Under the pieces are notes generated by a model, which searched no databases, had not been told where the DNA came from, and saw only the letters and a program-made list of their open reading frames with translations. Shown here one piece after another: positions 33,460 through 42,761 of a DNA stretch of 64,000 nucleotides. The translations under genes and the position numbers were made by a program. How positions within the stretch are numbered: the first letter of the stretch is position 1; the number at the start of each line of letters is the position of its first letter. Source of the DNA: Microcoleus vaginatus_C (GTDB taxonomy: Bacteria; Cyanobacteriota; Cyanobacteriia; Cyanobacteriales; Microcoleaceae); assembly GCA_040004035.1 (NCBI GenBank), contig JAMPLN010000003.1. The stretch is one strand, 5' to 3'.

Positions 33460-35478
33460 TCAACTGGCACAATCGGTTTCCTCAGTATTTGGGGCCATCT
33501 CTATATCGTGGAGTATAGCAAAGCACTCCCTTAATGGGGAGTGAATAAACTCATAGCCACCACCGACTGGCTGGAGCAATTTTAGTTTTACAGCATAGTT
33601 CAGAACTTTGGCATAGTTGCACGGATGCCCCTTACAACGAAGAATCAAACGTAGGATGAAATGCTGAATACATGTCGTTAAACACCCATTAAAAAGGGCA
33701 ACTATTAATCCCATCCATAGAAAAAACCTTAATAGAGCTAGAAATTGTGAGAAAAACAAGTCCGGTGTTTGAATTAACTGAAGAGAAAGAACAGCAGGAA
33801 AAATGATAGCAATACCTCCCACCATGCAAACTACATTGATGGCTGCATTCCAAATTCCTTGATTGGAAGTATTTTTTTTTCTTCTCCCGAACCAACTTAA
33901 GTTTAGGTAATTGCCAAATGTAGCATTTACTATGTTTTTTTCAAAAACCTTTATTTTTTGGGGGAAACTAGCTGCTACTGCAATAACCCCACTCACAATT
34001 ATACCGAAAACCCAATCTGAAATATCGAGATTCCTCTTAGTATAATAAATGAAGCCTATGCGGGGTATTAATAAAATTAAAAATATGCTTAGTGCAACAA
34101 GTAAAACATACCACTTCCTAGTTCCACGAGGTAGCCAAGAAGGCTGCATTTTTTCAATAAAGAATTCGGTTTTACTGTGGGTTTGTAATTGCTTAGCAAG
34201 CCATATAAGCAAGCCTATCGTTCTTGTTTGTTTCTTCAAATCATTTTTTTCTGGTTGCAAACACGATTGCATATAATATAATACTGATAAATATGGTTGA
34301 CGATGTTCCAAAGAATTGAAATTATTCAATTTATCAATTATTGGTTTCATAGCATCATATACTTTTTTAAGGAAAAGCGGTCGTCGCAGTACATTTAGTA
34401 ATTTATCGAATTCATCGTGATCTTGTCTTTCTAGAGTGTTCAAAAATTCAAGGAAAAGAGGTTGTTCCTGTCCATCTCGTGATTTCTCGGGATTTTTGTC
34501 TTGTATATTTTGCAAAATTTCTTTTCTGAGTTCCCTGTCTCTATCCGCTAAATATTGTTCAATTTGTGCCTTGCTGAGATCTTTTAAGTAAATTGCCCTA
34601 TTCAGTTGTAGTTTAACATCTAAAGTTGCGTATTCCTGCAGACGACTACATATTACTAAGCAAGGAGGAGACCAGCGTGGCTTGTCAGTAAAATGTTCGC
34701 CTGCTTTTAATAGCTTATTAATTGCTTGTATCCAATCTATTCGGTGATTTGATTCTAATTCATCGAAACTATCTAGCATTAACAAAATCTTACGATTAAT
34801 TAATAAATATTTCAAATTTTCTTGATGAATTCCGCAAGGATACTCTTTCTCCACTGCTTCCACCAACCAATCAATCATGTCAATCATGGTTTTTGGCTCT
34901 TTTTTCCCAGACAAAAATTTCAGGAAAACTGGAATTGGATAATTGCCTTTGTCGAGCAATTCTCGTGCTAGCAAAAGCATAGTCGTTGTTTTTCCCGAGC
35001 CTGGTTCACCTAAAATAAGAAGTGTTTTTGCATCTTCAAATATTTTAAAGATGCTCATATTATCCGGTATTTCTCCTTCGTACCTACTGAGATATACACG
35101 GTCAGGGTGGTCTACTTGTTCTTGCTGCCATTTCTTATATAGGTTGATTGGCTCAACATTTTCCGGTAATTCTTTTAGAAGTTCCTCAATTCTTTCTCGC
35201 ACCCGTTCCCGTAACTCCTTTTCGTCCGAAAGTTTTTTGGCAAGCTGAATCTTACGAACCAAGGCGTCAAGGGCTTCATCGTTCCAAGTGTAGCAAATTT
35301 TATCGCCTATATATATCTCTTTCCCTTCACCGATATTAATGTTGTACTTACCCAGTTGAATGGATAGTTGGCGCTCGCCATCCTCAAGTTGCTGACGTAG
35401 AATATTCATATCCTCATCAGTTTGTTGTCCCTTTTCAATCCGATTCAGAATTTGTTTGAGATTTTCAGAAAGTGCCAT
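33460..35478 (-). CDS. Membrane NACHT/STAND ATPase with N-terminal effector-associated motif
   Basis: The 672-residue protein: N-terminal helical segment (1-40) and a short beta motif LGKYNINIGEGKEIYIGD (residues 42-59), then NACHT NTPase with Walker A LGEPGSGKTTT (156-166), Walker B KILLMLDSFDEL (230-241) and a sensor-like CSRLQEYA. The C-terminal half has about four membrane helices (for example VLLVALSIFLILLIP, FGIIVSGVIAVAASF, FLWMGLIVALFNGCL) before a winged-helix-like end (LLQPVGGGYEFIHSPLRECF). NACHT ATPases oligomerise on ligand binding in NLR-like signalling. The upstream neighbour is a caspase-like peptidase with a similar motif at its C-terminus. Two-gene conflict module is an inference. 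ATG at 35476-35478. Confidence 0.85.
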   Translation of the reverse strand: MALSENLKQILNRIEKGQQTDEDMNILRQQLEDGERQLSIQLGKYNINIGEGKEIYIGDKICYTWNDEALDALVRKIQLAKKLSDEKELRERVRERIEELLKELPENVEPINLYKKWQQEQVDHPDRVYLSRYEGEIPDNMSIFKIFEDAKTLLILGEPGSGKTTTMLLLARELLDKGNYPIPVFLKFLSGKKEPKTMIDMIDWLVEAVEKEYPCGIHQENLKYLLINRKILLMLDSFDELESNHRIDWIQAINKLLKAGEHFTDKPRWSPPCLVICSRLQEYATLDVKLQLNRAIYLKDLSKAQIEQYLADRDRELRKEILQNIQDKNPEKSRDGQEQPLFLEFLNTLERQDHDEFDKLLNVLRRPLFLKKVYDAMKPIIDKLNNFNSLEHRQPYLSVLYYMQSCLQPEKNDLKKQTRTIGLLIWLAKQLQTHSKTEFFIEKMQPSWLPRGTRKWYVLLVALSIFLILLIPRIGFIYYTKRNLDISDWVFGIIVSGVIAVAASFPQKIKVFEKNIVNATFGNYLNLSWFGRRKKNTSNQGIWNAAINVVCMVGGIAIIFPAVLSLQLIQTPDLFFSQFLALLRFFLWMGLIVALFNGCLTTCIQHFILRLILRCKGHPCNYAKVLNYAVKLKLLQPVGGGYEFIHSPLRECFAILHDIEMAPNTEETDCAS

Positions 35479-35610
35479 TTTGAAGCCTAGTTTGAGTGGA
35501 TTGCGATCGCCTTAAAGTTTTTATTCTTGACTCTGCTTTGTCATTCAGAAAATCAGCTTATAAAAGCTGTTTTACATTTAAACTGTGTGTCAAAAATCAA
35601 TAAAACTATT

Positions 35611-35637
35611 GTGGGACGGGCTTCTAGCCTGTCCCGA
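35611..35637. repeat. Short palindrome between caspase and NACHT genes
   Basis: GGGACGGGCTTCTAGCCTGTCCC forms a 9-bp near-perfect stem. It is related in style to the GAACAGGC family and may tune or stop transcription between the two genes. Confidence 0.5.
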
Positions 35638-35662
35638 ATTTTAAATTTAAATGCGTAATAGC

Positions 35663-36631
35663 TTAAAAGTTATCACCAATGTGAAAATCTCGAACATCTC
35701 GAACTTCATTGATATTGGTAATATATCTCCCGTACTGCTTAATATTCTGGGCAATTTGATTAATCTTCTGAGTCGATTCGGGCTTAACTTCCTCCCACCC
35801 TTTATCCGGCAAACCCTTGCCCCCGCGAAGGTTGGCAATAATAAAATCACCTGCATCCATGTCGAAGTGAGGCGTTTGCTCGGCTCCATACAACTTACGT
35901 GCAGTTTCAGGCACAGCTTTGCTCAAGTGATTCATTAAGTTAGATACCTTGATTTCCCGATCGCCGGGTTGGTTGGCCGCACCTTGCAATGCTTCCAGAA
36001 GATGGTAAGTATAAACACTACAAGAATCATCCTTAACCCAAGACACTTGGTCGCCTTCAGATGAGGTAAAAACCACCCGACCCTTCACCTGTTTAATGGC
36101 ATCAATTACCCCTTTCGATGGAGCAACGCGCTGAAAATCATCCAAAAATTTTGCATCAGCTTCCTCTGGATCTTTAGACGTTGCCATTCCTGCTGCATGA
36201 CAGCTATCAATTACAACTAGCAAGCGTTCAGCCTGAATTTCTCGTAATGCTTCAGTAAAAGCTTTCCCTGATAGCGCAGTATCCTCTAGTTTCCGAATTT
36301 TCACGTCATGTTGTATCAGATAAAAGCTATTGTCATCCTTCTTGAACCAGCCATGACCTGAATAGTATACAAATATAGTAGCCTTTGGTTCTACTTCTGC
36401 CTTCTCTTTCAACCACTTCAAGCCATCTAAAATCCGAGCGCGAGTAGCCTCCTCATTATTCAGCACCAGGATATGCTCCCCATCATTAGGATAGGCGCAT
36501 AACTCAGGATCGATCAGCGCCGCATAAATTGCTTGGGTATCTTTAACCGTCACAGGCAGAGACAAGGGCTGATAAGCACACTCCCCAACACCAACGAGCA
36601 ACGCATAGCCTTGATTAAATAGTTCAGTCAT
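35663..36631 (-). CDS. Caspase-like cysteine peptidase (peptidase C14 family)
   Basis: The 322-residue protein begins FNQGYALLVGVGECAYQPLS, the typical first strand of prokaryotic caspase homologues. The catalytic dyad is intact: His93 in YYSGHGWFKK and Cys144 in VIDSCHAAGM. The C-terminal tail (about 296-322) reads QYGRYITNINEVRDVRDFHI then GDNF and resembles the N-terminal motif of the NACHT protein encoded 184 bp downstream. Orthocaspases cleave after basic residues, and metacaspase-like enzymes in cyanobacteria are linked to stress death (family knowledge). ATG at 36629-36631. Coupling to the ATPase through the shared motif is inferred. Confidence 0.9.
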   Translation of the reverse strand: MTELFNQGYALLVGVGECAYQPLSLPVTVKDTQAIYAALIDPELCAYPNDGEHILVLNNEEATRARILDGLKWLKEKAEVEPKATIFVYYSGHGWFKKDDNSFYLIQHDVKIRKLEDTALSGKAFTEALREIQAERLLVVIDSCHAAGMATSKDPEEADAKFLDDFQRVAPSKGVIDAIKQVKGRVVFTSSEGDQVSWVKDDSCSVYTYHLLEALQGAANQPGDREIKVSNLMNHLSKAVPETARKLYGAEQTPHFDMDAGDFIIANLRGGKGLPDKGWEEVKPESTQKINQIAQNIKQYGRYITNINEVRDVRDFHIGDNF

Positions 36632-36821
36632 CTTTTTATCTCATTATCTGTACCAATCGAACTTTTGCAGTCTATCTGTAGAGCTCCCTAAAGATTAACA
36701 TAACACAACTACCGGAAAAAGGCTTTCTGTTCTTCAGCTAAATCTTGAAAAAAATGCGGTATATCACCATGCAAATATATGGTTAAATAAGTTGAGACAC
36801 ATACTAGCCATATTTAAACCA

Positions 36822-37700
36822 GTGAACTTTCAATCAGTCATTGCCACCTTAAACAAATTCTGGAGCGATCGAGGCTGCCTGATCGCCCAATCCTACGACA
36901 CAGAAAAAGGTGCAGGAACCATGAATCCCCACACCTTTCTCAGAGCAATCGGCCCCGAACCTTGGTCAGTCGCCTACATCGAACCCTGTCGCCGCCCCAC
37001 CGACGGACGCTACGGCGAAAATCCCAACCGCTTCCAACATTACTATCAATATCAAGTTTTAATTAAACCCTCTCCTCCAAACATCCAAGACATCTATTTA
37101 GACTCCCTCAGAGCATTAGGAATTAGCCCAGAAGACCACGACATTCGCTTCGTAGAAGACAACTGGGAATCGCCCACCCTGGGAGCTTGGGGCGTGGGCT
37201 GGGAAGTCTGGCTCGACGGCATGGAAATCACCCAATTTACCTACTTTCAACAGTGCGGTAGCATTGACTGTCGCCCCGTCTCCATTGAAATTACCTACGG
37301 ACTAGAACGCCTAGCAATGTATCTCCAAGAAGTCGATGCCATGACGAAAATTCAGTGGAAAGATGGCATAACTTACGGCGACGTTCACCTGCAAGGAGAA
37401 ATAGAACAGTGTACTTATAACTTTGAAGCTTCCAATCCAGAATTGCTGTTTACTCTATTTGGATTGTACGAGCAAGAAGCCGAACAATTGACCAAAAAAG
37501 GATTGGTTTTGCCTAGTCTTGATTATGTGTTAAAATGTTCTCACACTTTCAATTTGCTCGATGCTAGAGGTGTGATTTCGGTAACGGAAAGAACTCGGTA
37601 TATCACCAAAATTCGCAATTTGGCGCGGCGAGTTGCTCAGCTTTATTTGGAACAGCGCGAAAAGCTGGGTTTTCCTTTAGAAAAAACTGTAAAAGTTTGA
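36822..37700 (+). CDS. glyQ: Glycyl-tRNA synthetase alpha subunit
   Basis: GTG 36822 is the preferred start because it gives the conserved N-terminus (M)NFQSVIATLNKFWSDRGC; an in-frame TTG at 36792 would add ten unconserved residues. The 292-residue product has the family motifs YDTEKGAGTMNPHTFLRAIG, EPCRRPTDGRYGENPNR and SIEITYGLERLAMYLQ. It is the catalytic part of the bacterial alpha2beta2 GlyRS, activating glycine with ATP. The beta subunit gene is not adjacent, as is common in cyanobacteria. Divergent from the caspase gene. Confidence 0.96.
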   Translation: MNFQSVIATLNKFWSDRGCLIAQSYDTEKGAGTMNPHTFLRAIGPEPWSVAYIEPCRRPTDGRYGENPNRFQHYYQYQVLIKPSPPNIQDIYLDSLRALGISPEDHDIRFVEDNWESPTLGAWGVGWEVWLDGMEITQFTYFQQCGSIDCRPVSIEITYGLERLAMYLQEVDAMTKIQWKDGITYGDVHLQGEIEQCTYNFEASNPELLFTLFGLYEQEAEQLTKKGLVLPSLDYVLKCSHTFNLLDARGVISVTERTRYITKIRNLARRVAQLYLEQREKLGFPLEKTVKV

Positions 37701-37716
37701 GTTTGAGTCGGATTGT

Positions 37717-37834
37717 GGGGCGGGCATCTTGCCTGCCTTAAGAACGGGCAAGATGCCCGTTCCACAAAGAGTGAGTTGGATTGGGGAGTGGGCATCTTGC
37801 CTGCCTCAAGAACGGGCAAGATGCCCGTTCCACG
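37717..37834. repeat. Two tandem copies of the GGGCAAGATGCCC palindrome element
   Basis: GGGGCGGGCATCTTGCCTGC ... GAACGGGCAAGATGCCCGTTCC is repeated twice with the spacer AAAGAGTGAGTTGGATT. It lies directly after glyQ and is the same family as 1429-1527, in a C/G-substituted variant. Confidence 0.8.
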
Positions 37835-37858
37835 AAAGCCATATTTTTAATTAATTAA

Positions 37859-38626
37859 ATGCCTAATTATTCGGAAAATAATACAGAAACAAATCCTCAA
37901 CTGCGAATTGATAATGTTAGTTTAAAAACACCGATCGCCTCAAGTCATTTGTTGGAAAATATATCGTTTCAGATACACAAGGGATCTCGCGTGGCAATTG
38001 TTGGCCCTTCAGGTGCGGGGAAAACAACGCTGTTGCGGTTGCTAAATCGGCTCAGCACTCCCACCAGCGGCTCGATTTATCTGGAAAATACAGAATATCG
38101 GCAAATACCTGCGATCGAACTCCGCAAACAAATCACCCTCATCCTGCAAGAATCCAAGCTTTTGGGAATGTCGGTGCGAGAAGCATTGGCTTATCCATTG
38201 AAGCTGCGGGGGGTGGCTGCATCAAACATTGCTGAGAGAATTAGCGGGGCGATCGAACAACTGCACATACCCCAAGAATGGCTCAATCGCACCGAATTGC
38301 AGCTTTCCACAGGCCAAAAACAGCTCGTGGCGATCGCCCGCGGCATCATCCTGCAACCAAAAATCTTGCTTTTAGACGAGCCCACATCCGCCCTAGACGC
38401 AGGAAAAGCCGCCCACCTTTTGCAAGTATTGACACAGCTAACAAACGGCCAAACCACAATTGTAATGGTAAACCATCAATTAGAATTAGCCGAGCAATTT
38501 AGCACGCGAATTCTGCATTTACAGCGCGGAAAGCTCATCGAAGATTTGCCCTCTCATCAAATAAATTGGGTGCAACTGCGGCAAAATTTAATCCAAGCAG
38601 AAGCAGAAGCCCAAGAAGAATGGTGA
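37859..38626 (+). CDS. ABC transporter ATP-binding protein
   Basis: The 255-residue ATPase has Walker A GPSGAGKTTLL (near residue 50), Q-loop LILQES, signature LSTGQKQLVAIARG, Walker B ILLLDEPTSALD and the switch His in VMVNHQLELA. The signature LSTGQ and short length resemble FetA/YbbL-type ATPases of metal export and some uptake systems, but this is weak. It couples ATP hydrolysis to transport through a permease that is not in the neighbouring genes. Downstream is a convergent MFS exporter, separated by a GCGCAGAGG repeat. Confidence 0.85.
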   Translation: MPNYSENNTETNPQLRIDNVSLKTPIASSHLLENISFQIHKGSRVAIVGPSGAGKTTLLRLLNRLSTPTSGSIYLENTEYRQIPAIELRKQITLILQESKLLGMSVREALAYPLKLRGVAASNIAERISGAIEQLHIPQEWLNRTELQLSTGQKQLVAIARGIILQPKILLLDEPTSALDAGKAAHLLQVLTQLTNGQTTIVMVNHQLELAEQFSTRILHLQRGKLIEDLPSHQINWVQLRQNLIQAEAEAQEEW

Positions 38627-38829
38627 ACAAACTAAAAAACAATTTCTGCGACGGGTTGCGTAATTAATTTGGATGTTTTAACCGCAGAGGGCGCAGAGGG
38701 CGCAGAGAAAGAGAAGATAAGAGGGAAAGAGAGAAGTTTACAAATTGTTGAGGATTGCTAGACATACCGTCAGCTATTAGCTTTGGCAATGTTGTTTAAT
38801 GTTGGCATTTGTGCTTTTACGCTAAATCG

Positions 38830-40101
38830 TTACTGGGGAATTAAACCCATTTTTTGATAAAGTGGTCGGACTATGTTTTTTAAAGCTGGCAACTGTTTGG
38901 TAAAAACTATCGAGCCTAAAACACAAACTATACCTCCAATGATGACTGTATTTGGAGCGCCGATATAATTTGCCAATCCGCCGGCAACTAAATTCCCAAA
39001 CGGTGTCACTCCAAAAAATGCCATCGTGTATATGCTCATCACTCTTCCGCGTTTGTCGTCTTCCACAATTGTTTGCAAAAATGTGTTTCCTCCTGCAAAT
39101 TGGATAATGAAACCAAACCCCACAAACAACATCATGATTAATGACAGCCACAAGACGCGGGACAAACCAAAACCTATCAGCCCGAATCCCATAATTGCTG
39201 GTGAAATCGCAATCAATTTGCCGAGGCCAACTATACTTTTGCGAGAAATCAAATAAATCGCGCCCGCAAAGGCTCCGACTCCCGAAGATGCCATCAAAAA
39301 GCCGAGGGTTTGTGCGTCGCCTTGCAGAATTTTGGTGGCAAAAATAGGGACTAATACTGTGTGCGACATTCCGGCAAAACTGACTAATGCTAATAGCAGT
39401 AAAATTGCTCGAATCGGGGGAAACCCGAAGGCATAAACGAATCCTTCTTTCAATCTTTGTAAGGGTTTAGTATTAGTTGCGGCAATTTTACGGGCTTTGA
39501 TTTGCATCGCTAATAAGCCTGCAATTACAGCGATGTAGCTGAGTCCGTCAATGAGAAAGCAATAACTTGCCCCGACTGTAGCTATTAGCAAGCCTGCAAT
39601 TGCTGGGCCGATTAATCTGGCGCCGTTGAACATGGAAGCGTTGAGGGCGATCGCATTTGCTAAATCTTCTTTCTTTTCTACAAGTTCCGGTACAAAAGCT
39701 TGCCGTGCCGGCGCGTCAAAGGCATTAATTGCGCCTTGAAAGAAACTCAGTACCAGGATCTGCCAAATGTTAACGACTCCTGTTAGTGCTAAAAATGCTA
39801 GCGCTAAGGATTGAACCATCGCTAATATTTGAGTGGCAATTATGACTCGGTGGCGGTTCCAGCGATCGATTAAAACTCCTGCAAAAGGCAGTAAAATTAA
39901 TGTGGGGATTTGACTTGTAAATCCCACCACGCCGAGCATCCAAGGTGAATCGCTCAAATTGTAGACAAGCCAAACAGTAGCGACTTGCGTCATCCAACTG
40001 CCAATCAGTGAGAGGCCTTGTCCTGCAAAAAACAGGCGATAATTTCTCGATCGCAGGGCTGGAGGAATTGGTATAGTTTTGATTTTTGCTAGTAGATTCA
40101 T
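38830..40101 (-). CDS. MFS transporter, EntS/MFS_3 type
   Basis: The 423-residue protein has twelve predicted membrane helices and the MFS signature in the first cytoplasmic loop (FAGVLIDRWNRHRVI). The N-terminal YRLFFAGQGLSLIGSWMTQV motif and AFDAPARQAFVPELV loop mark the MFS_3 group that includes the enterobactin exporter EntS. It probably exports a small molecule by proton exchange; the substrate is unknown and no siderophore genes are nearby. ATG at 40099-40101. Length is normal. Confidence 0.88.
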   Translation of the reverse strand: MNLLAKIKTIPIPPALRSRNYRLFFAGQGLSLIGSWMTQVATVWLVYNLSDSPWMLGVVGFTSQIPTLILLPFAGVLIDRWNRHRVIIATQILAMVQSLALAFLALTGVVNIWQILVLSFFQGAINAFDAPARQAFVPELVEKKEDLANAIALNASMFNGARLIGPAIAGLLIATVGASYCFLIDGLSYIAVIAGLLAMQIKARKIAATNTKPLQRLKEGFVYAFGFPPIRAILLLLALVSFAGMSHTVLVPIFATKILQGDAQTLGFLMASSGVGAFAGAIYLISRKSIVGLGKLIAISPAIMGFGLIGFGLSRVLWLSLIMMLFVGFGFIIQFAGGNTFLQTIVEDDKRGRVMSIYTMAFFGVTPFGNLVAGGLANYIGAPNTVIIGGIVCVLGSIVFTKQLPALKNIVRPLYQKMGLIPQ

Positions 40102-40390
40102 GCGAGAGTACGGCTAGAGCAATCCTATTTGATTGGTAAACATTTTTTAGGGGTAGCACCCCTGGGCTTACCCCTAATTAGCAAAGGGCAACCATCGGGG
40201 GACTGCCCCTAGACTTATTATTACGAATCATTGAGAATTGCGATATGAGCCGAAGGTTCTATTTTACAACTCCCGAAAACCCGGATTTGAGTATTGTTAA
40301 ATTTTTGCCCGTAGCAAAACGATCGCCACATTTTAATTTTTCTGTCGCGATCGCTTGACTAACGAGAAATTCCGTCCCCGAACTCTTGCC

Positions 40391-40903
40391 TCAATTAATG
40401 CTTAACAGCCAAGTACCGAGGTAACGCAGCAAGGGAACGTCTCCGGGGGTGCGGATGCGGACGTTGAAATGGTACATTCCGCCGGGAGATGGGTTTCTAA
40501 CGTTGGAGAGTACAACCTCAACATTGTTGCCTGCAGGAATTGGTTCTTTGGGATAAATTTCTATGAAACGATTTTCTTTGTCCCAGATTACTTCTTGCAA
40601 TTCTATTGTTTTGTCTTTGACGCGCACTTTAATGTCTTTTTGGTCAAATTCGCCTTTGTAGTAGTCTGGATAGGATATGTTCAGTTGGGCGATCGCCAAA
40701 CTTACTTTTTTGGAAGGAATTCGCAGCCGATATCTATCGCCACTCATCCCGGGTGTACCGTAATCCAAGCGATAGCTTAATTGGTTGGCGCGATCGGGGC
40801 CGCCAAAAATCGTCAATCCTGGCATGGACTGGGCTAAACTGATGGCGGGCAACCCAGTCACCAAGCAACCTGTAACCGCTAGTGCTGAAAATAATCGTCG
40901 CAT
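40391..40903 (-). CDS. DUF2808 secreted protein
   Basis: A signal peptide (MRRLFSALAVTGCLVTGLPA then ISLAQS, cleavage near residue 25) is followed by the DUF2808 core: LTIFGGPDRANQLSYRLDYG, RYRLRIPSKKVSLAIAQLNI, the beta strands VRVKDKTIELQEVIWDKEN and the end VRNPSPGGMYHFNVRIRTPG. The family is almost confined to cyanobacteria and is exported; its role is unknown. Length 170 is typical. Transcribed away from pntAA. Confidence 0.87.
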   Translation of the reverse strand: MRRLFSALAVTGCLVTGLPAISLAQSMPGLTIFGGPDRANQLSYRLDYGTPGMSGDRYRLRIPSKKVSLAIAQLNISYPDYYKGEFDQKDIKVRVKDKTIELQEVIWDKENRFIEIYPKEPIPAGNNVEVVLSNVRNPSPGGMYHFNVRIRTPGDVPLLRYLGTWLLSIN

Positions 40904-41347
40904 AACAACTCCTCTAATTAAACTCTTGGTGAACCTTAAATATTGCTCGCCCGAAATTTGCGATCGTGCCTACAATATATCGAATCTCTCAGCAATTTGA
41001 TGAGGGCGAGCGATCGCCGGCTCAGGTCACTTTTTTTTGCGTAATTTTTGCGTAATACTGATAACAGACATTCAGACTACAGAATTAGGCGACATAAAAT
41101 TATATCATAACTGGTGGCAAACTTAACCATTTAGCGAATTTGAATGTATAAGATAAGTTAAAGATACGGGTCGAATTTGGGCGATCGGCTTTAGTATCAA
41201 CGAGAGAAGTTTAGGGCAACGGCTGCTTCAATGTAAAGCAAGGCATCGGGCGATTAAAAATCGCACTTCAAGAAACCTGCGGAGGCAGGTTTTGTCTGTG
41301 TAGGCGCGGTTTCAACCGCCCTGGGAAGGCTTAAATAAGGAGAGTTC
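40904..41347. other. Non-coding divergent region upstream of the pnt operon
   Basis: It carries the promoters of the DUF2808 gene and of pntAA. A hairpin-type dispersed repeat occupies 41273-41320 and ends just before the pntAA Shine-Dalgarno AAGGAG. AT-rich DNA at 41095-41160 could hold the main promoter, not assigned. No gene seen. Confidence 0.5.
41273..41320. repeat. Dispersed element with GCGGAGGC and CGGTTTCAACCG hairpins, copy 2
   Basis: ACCTGCGGAGGCAGGT then TTTGTCTGTGTAGGC and GCGGTTTCAACCGCC: the same design as 31296-31342. Located 28 bp before the pntAA start, so it becomes part of the 5' leader. Confidence 0.72.
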
Positions 41348-42496
41348 ATGAAATTAGCGATCGCAAAAGAAATAGCAGCAGGGGAACGCCGGGTGGCTTT
41401 AGTACCCGACGCTGTAGCCCGATTAGTCAAACAGGGCGTAGAAGTTTGGGTTGAGGCCGGTGCCGGCGCACAATCCTTTTTCTCGGATCTTGCTTACGAA
41501 GAAGCGGGAGCTCAGGTTGTCGCCGATACCGCTAGGGTGTGGGGCGAAGCCGATGTCGTCGTGAAAATCGGGGCCCTGCAAGAATCAGAAGTTCATCAAC
41601 TCCGGGAAGGAGGCGTTTTCATCGGATTTTTGAATCCTCTGGGAGATCCAGCTTTAGTGCAGCGTTTAGCCGATCGCCAAGTAACGGCATTCAGCATGGA
41701 AATGATCCCGCGCACCAGCCGCGCTCAAAGCATGGATGCGCTGTCATCTCAGGGCAACGTCGCCGGTTACAAAGCGGTATTAATCGCAGCCGCAGCTTTG
41801 CCAAAGTATTTTCCGATGCTGACAACGGCGGCGGGTACAATTCGCCCCGCGAAAGTATTGGTAATGGGTGTGGGCGTTGCTGGCTTACAGGCGATCGCCA
41901 CGGCCCGCCGTTTGGGTGCGGTAGTCGAAGCCTTCGACATCCGCCCAGAAACAAAAGAACAAGTGCAAAGTTTGGGCGCTAAATTCCTTGATGTCGAACT
42001 CAAGGAAGAAACCGTCGCCGCCGGAGGCTATGCTAAAGAACTATCAGAAGCGGCTAAAGAATACACCCGCCAAGTGCTCACCCAACACGTCAGCGCTTCC
42101 GATGCAGTGATTACAACCGCTCAAGTTCCCGGCAGAAAAGCACCTATTTTAGTTACTAGAGAAATGGTTTCTCAAATGAAGCCCGGATCGGTAATTGTTG
42201 ACCTCGCGGGCGAACAAGGTGGCAATTGCGAATGCACGGAAGCGGGGAAAGATGTTGAATGGAACGGCGTTAATGTCATCGGCCCGATTAATGTGCCCTC
42301 GTCGATGCCTGTCCACGCTAGCGAAACTTACTCGAAGAATATCTCGGCTTTACTTCAGTTGATGGTGAAAGATAAGGAACTCAATTTGAATTTTGAAGAC
42401 GATATCATTGCTGGTGCTTGCGTTGCCCGCGACGGTGAGATTAGTAACCAGCGAGTTCGCGATGCTTTGGCAGCTCAGGCCTCAGCCGTCAGTTAG
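41348..42496 (+). CDS. pntAA: NAD(P) transhydrogenase subunit alpha part 1 (PntAA)
   Basis: The 382-residue soluble subunit has the alanine dehydrogenase/transhydrogenase N-terminal signature (KLAIAKEIAAGERRVALVPD) and the NAD(H)-binding glycine motif VLVMGVGVAGLQAIATARRL. With PntAB and PntB it moves hydride from NADH to NADP+ using the proton gradient; in cyanobacteria the complex is in the thylakoid membrane (family knowledge). Stops at 42496 and, unusually, is separated from pntAB by 265 bp of palindromic repeat DNA. AAGGAGAG precedes the ATG. Confidence 0.96.
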   Translation: MKLAIAKEIAAGERRVALVPDAVARLVKQGVEVWVEAGAGAQSFFSDLAYEEAGAQVVADTARVWGEADVVVKIGALQESEVHQLREGGVFIGFLNPLGDPALVQRLADRQVTAFSMEMIPRTSRAQSMDALSSQGNVAGYKAVLIAAAALPKYFPMLTTAAGTIRPAKVLVMGVGVAGLQAIATARRLGAVVEAFDIRPETKEQVQSLGAKFLDVELKEETVAAGGYAKELSEAAKEYTRQVLTQHVSASDAVITTAQVPGRKAPILVTREMVSQMKPGSVIVDLAGEQGGNCECTEAGKDVEWNGVNVIGPINVPSSMPVHASETYSKNISALLQLMVKDKELNLNFEDDIIAGACVARDGEISNQRVRDALAAQASAVS

Positions 42497-42761
42497 ATTC
42501 TGTCGTTATGAGGCCAAGTCCGGCAAGGGTTGAAACCCCTGCCTCAAAGCTAAAGTCCTCTCAAGAGGACTGAAGAACTGATTAAATATCTCCTAAAAAG
42601 GCTTTTTTGAACAGGCAAGATGCCTGTTCCACAAGAATTATTGGAGAGGTCTATTAGTCCTCTTAAGAGGACTTTGGCTTTGAGCCAGGGAATTCATTCC
42701 CTGGCGGGCTGGCGGACGCAACCGAGAACGAGTTATTTCCAATTACCAATTACCAATTGTC
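42497..42761. repeat. Cluster of palindromic repeats between pntAA and pntAB
   Basis: It contains AGTCCTCTCAAGAGGACT (about 42550), the 22-bp palindrome at 42609-42630, TCCTCTTAAGAGGA (about 42658) and CCAGGGAATTCATTCCCTGG (about 42686), plus AAGGGTTGAAACCCCT. Several match units seen in the DUF4347 gene at 60982-61200. They may act on the balance of pntAA and pntAB/pntB mRNA. Confidence 0.75.
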
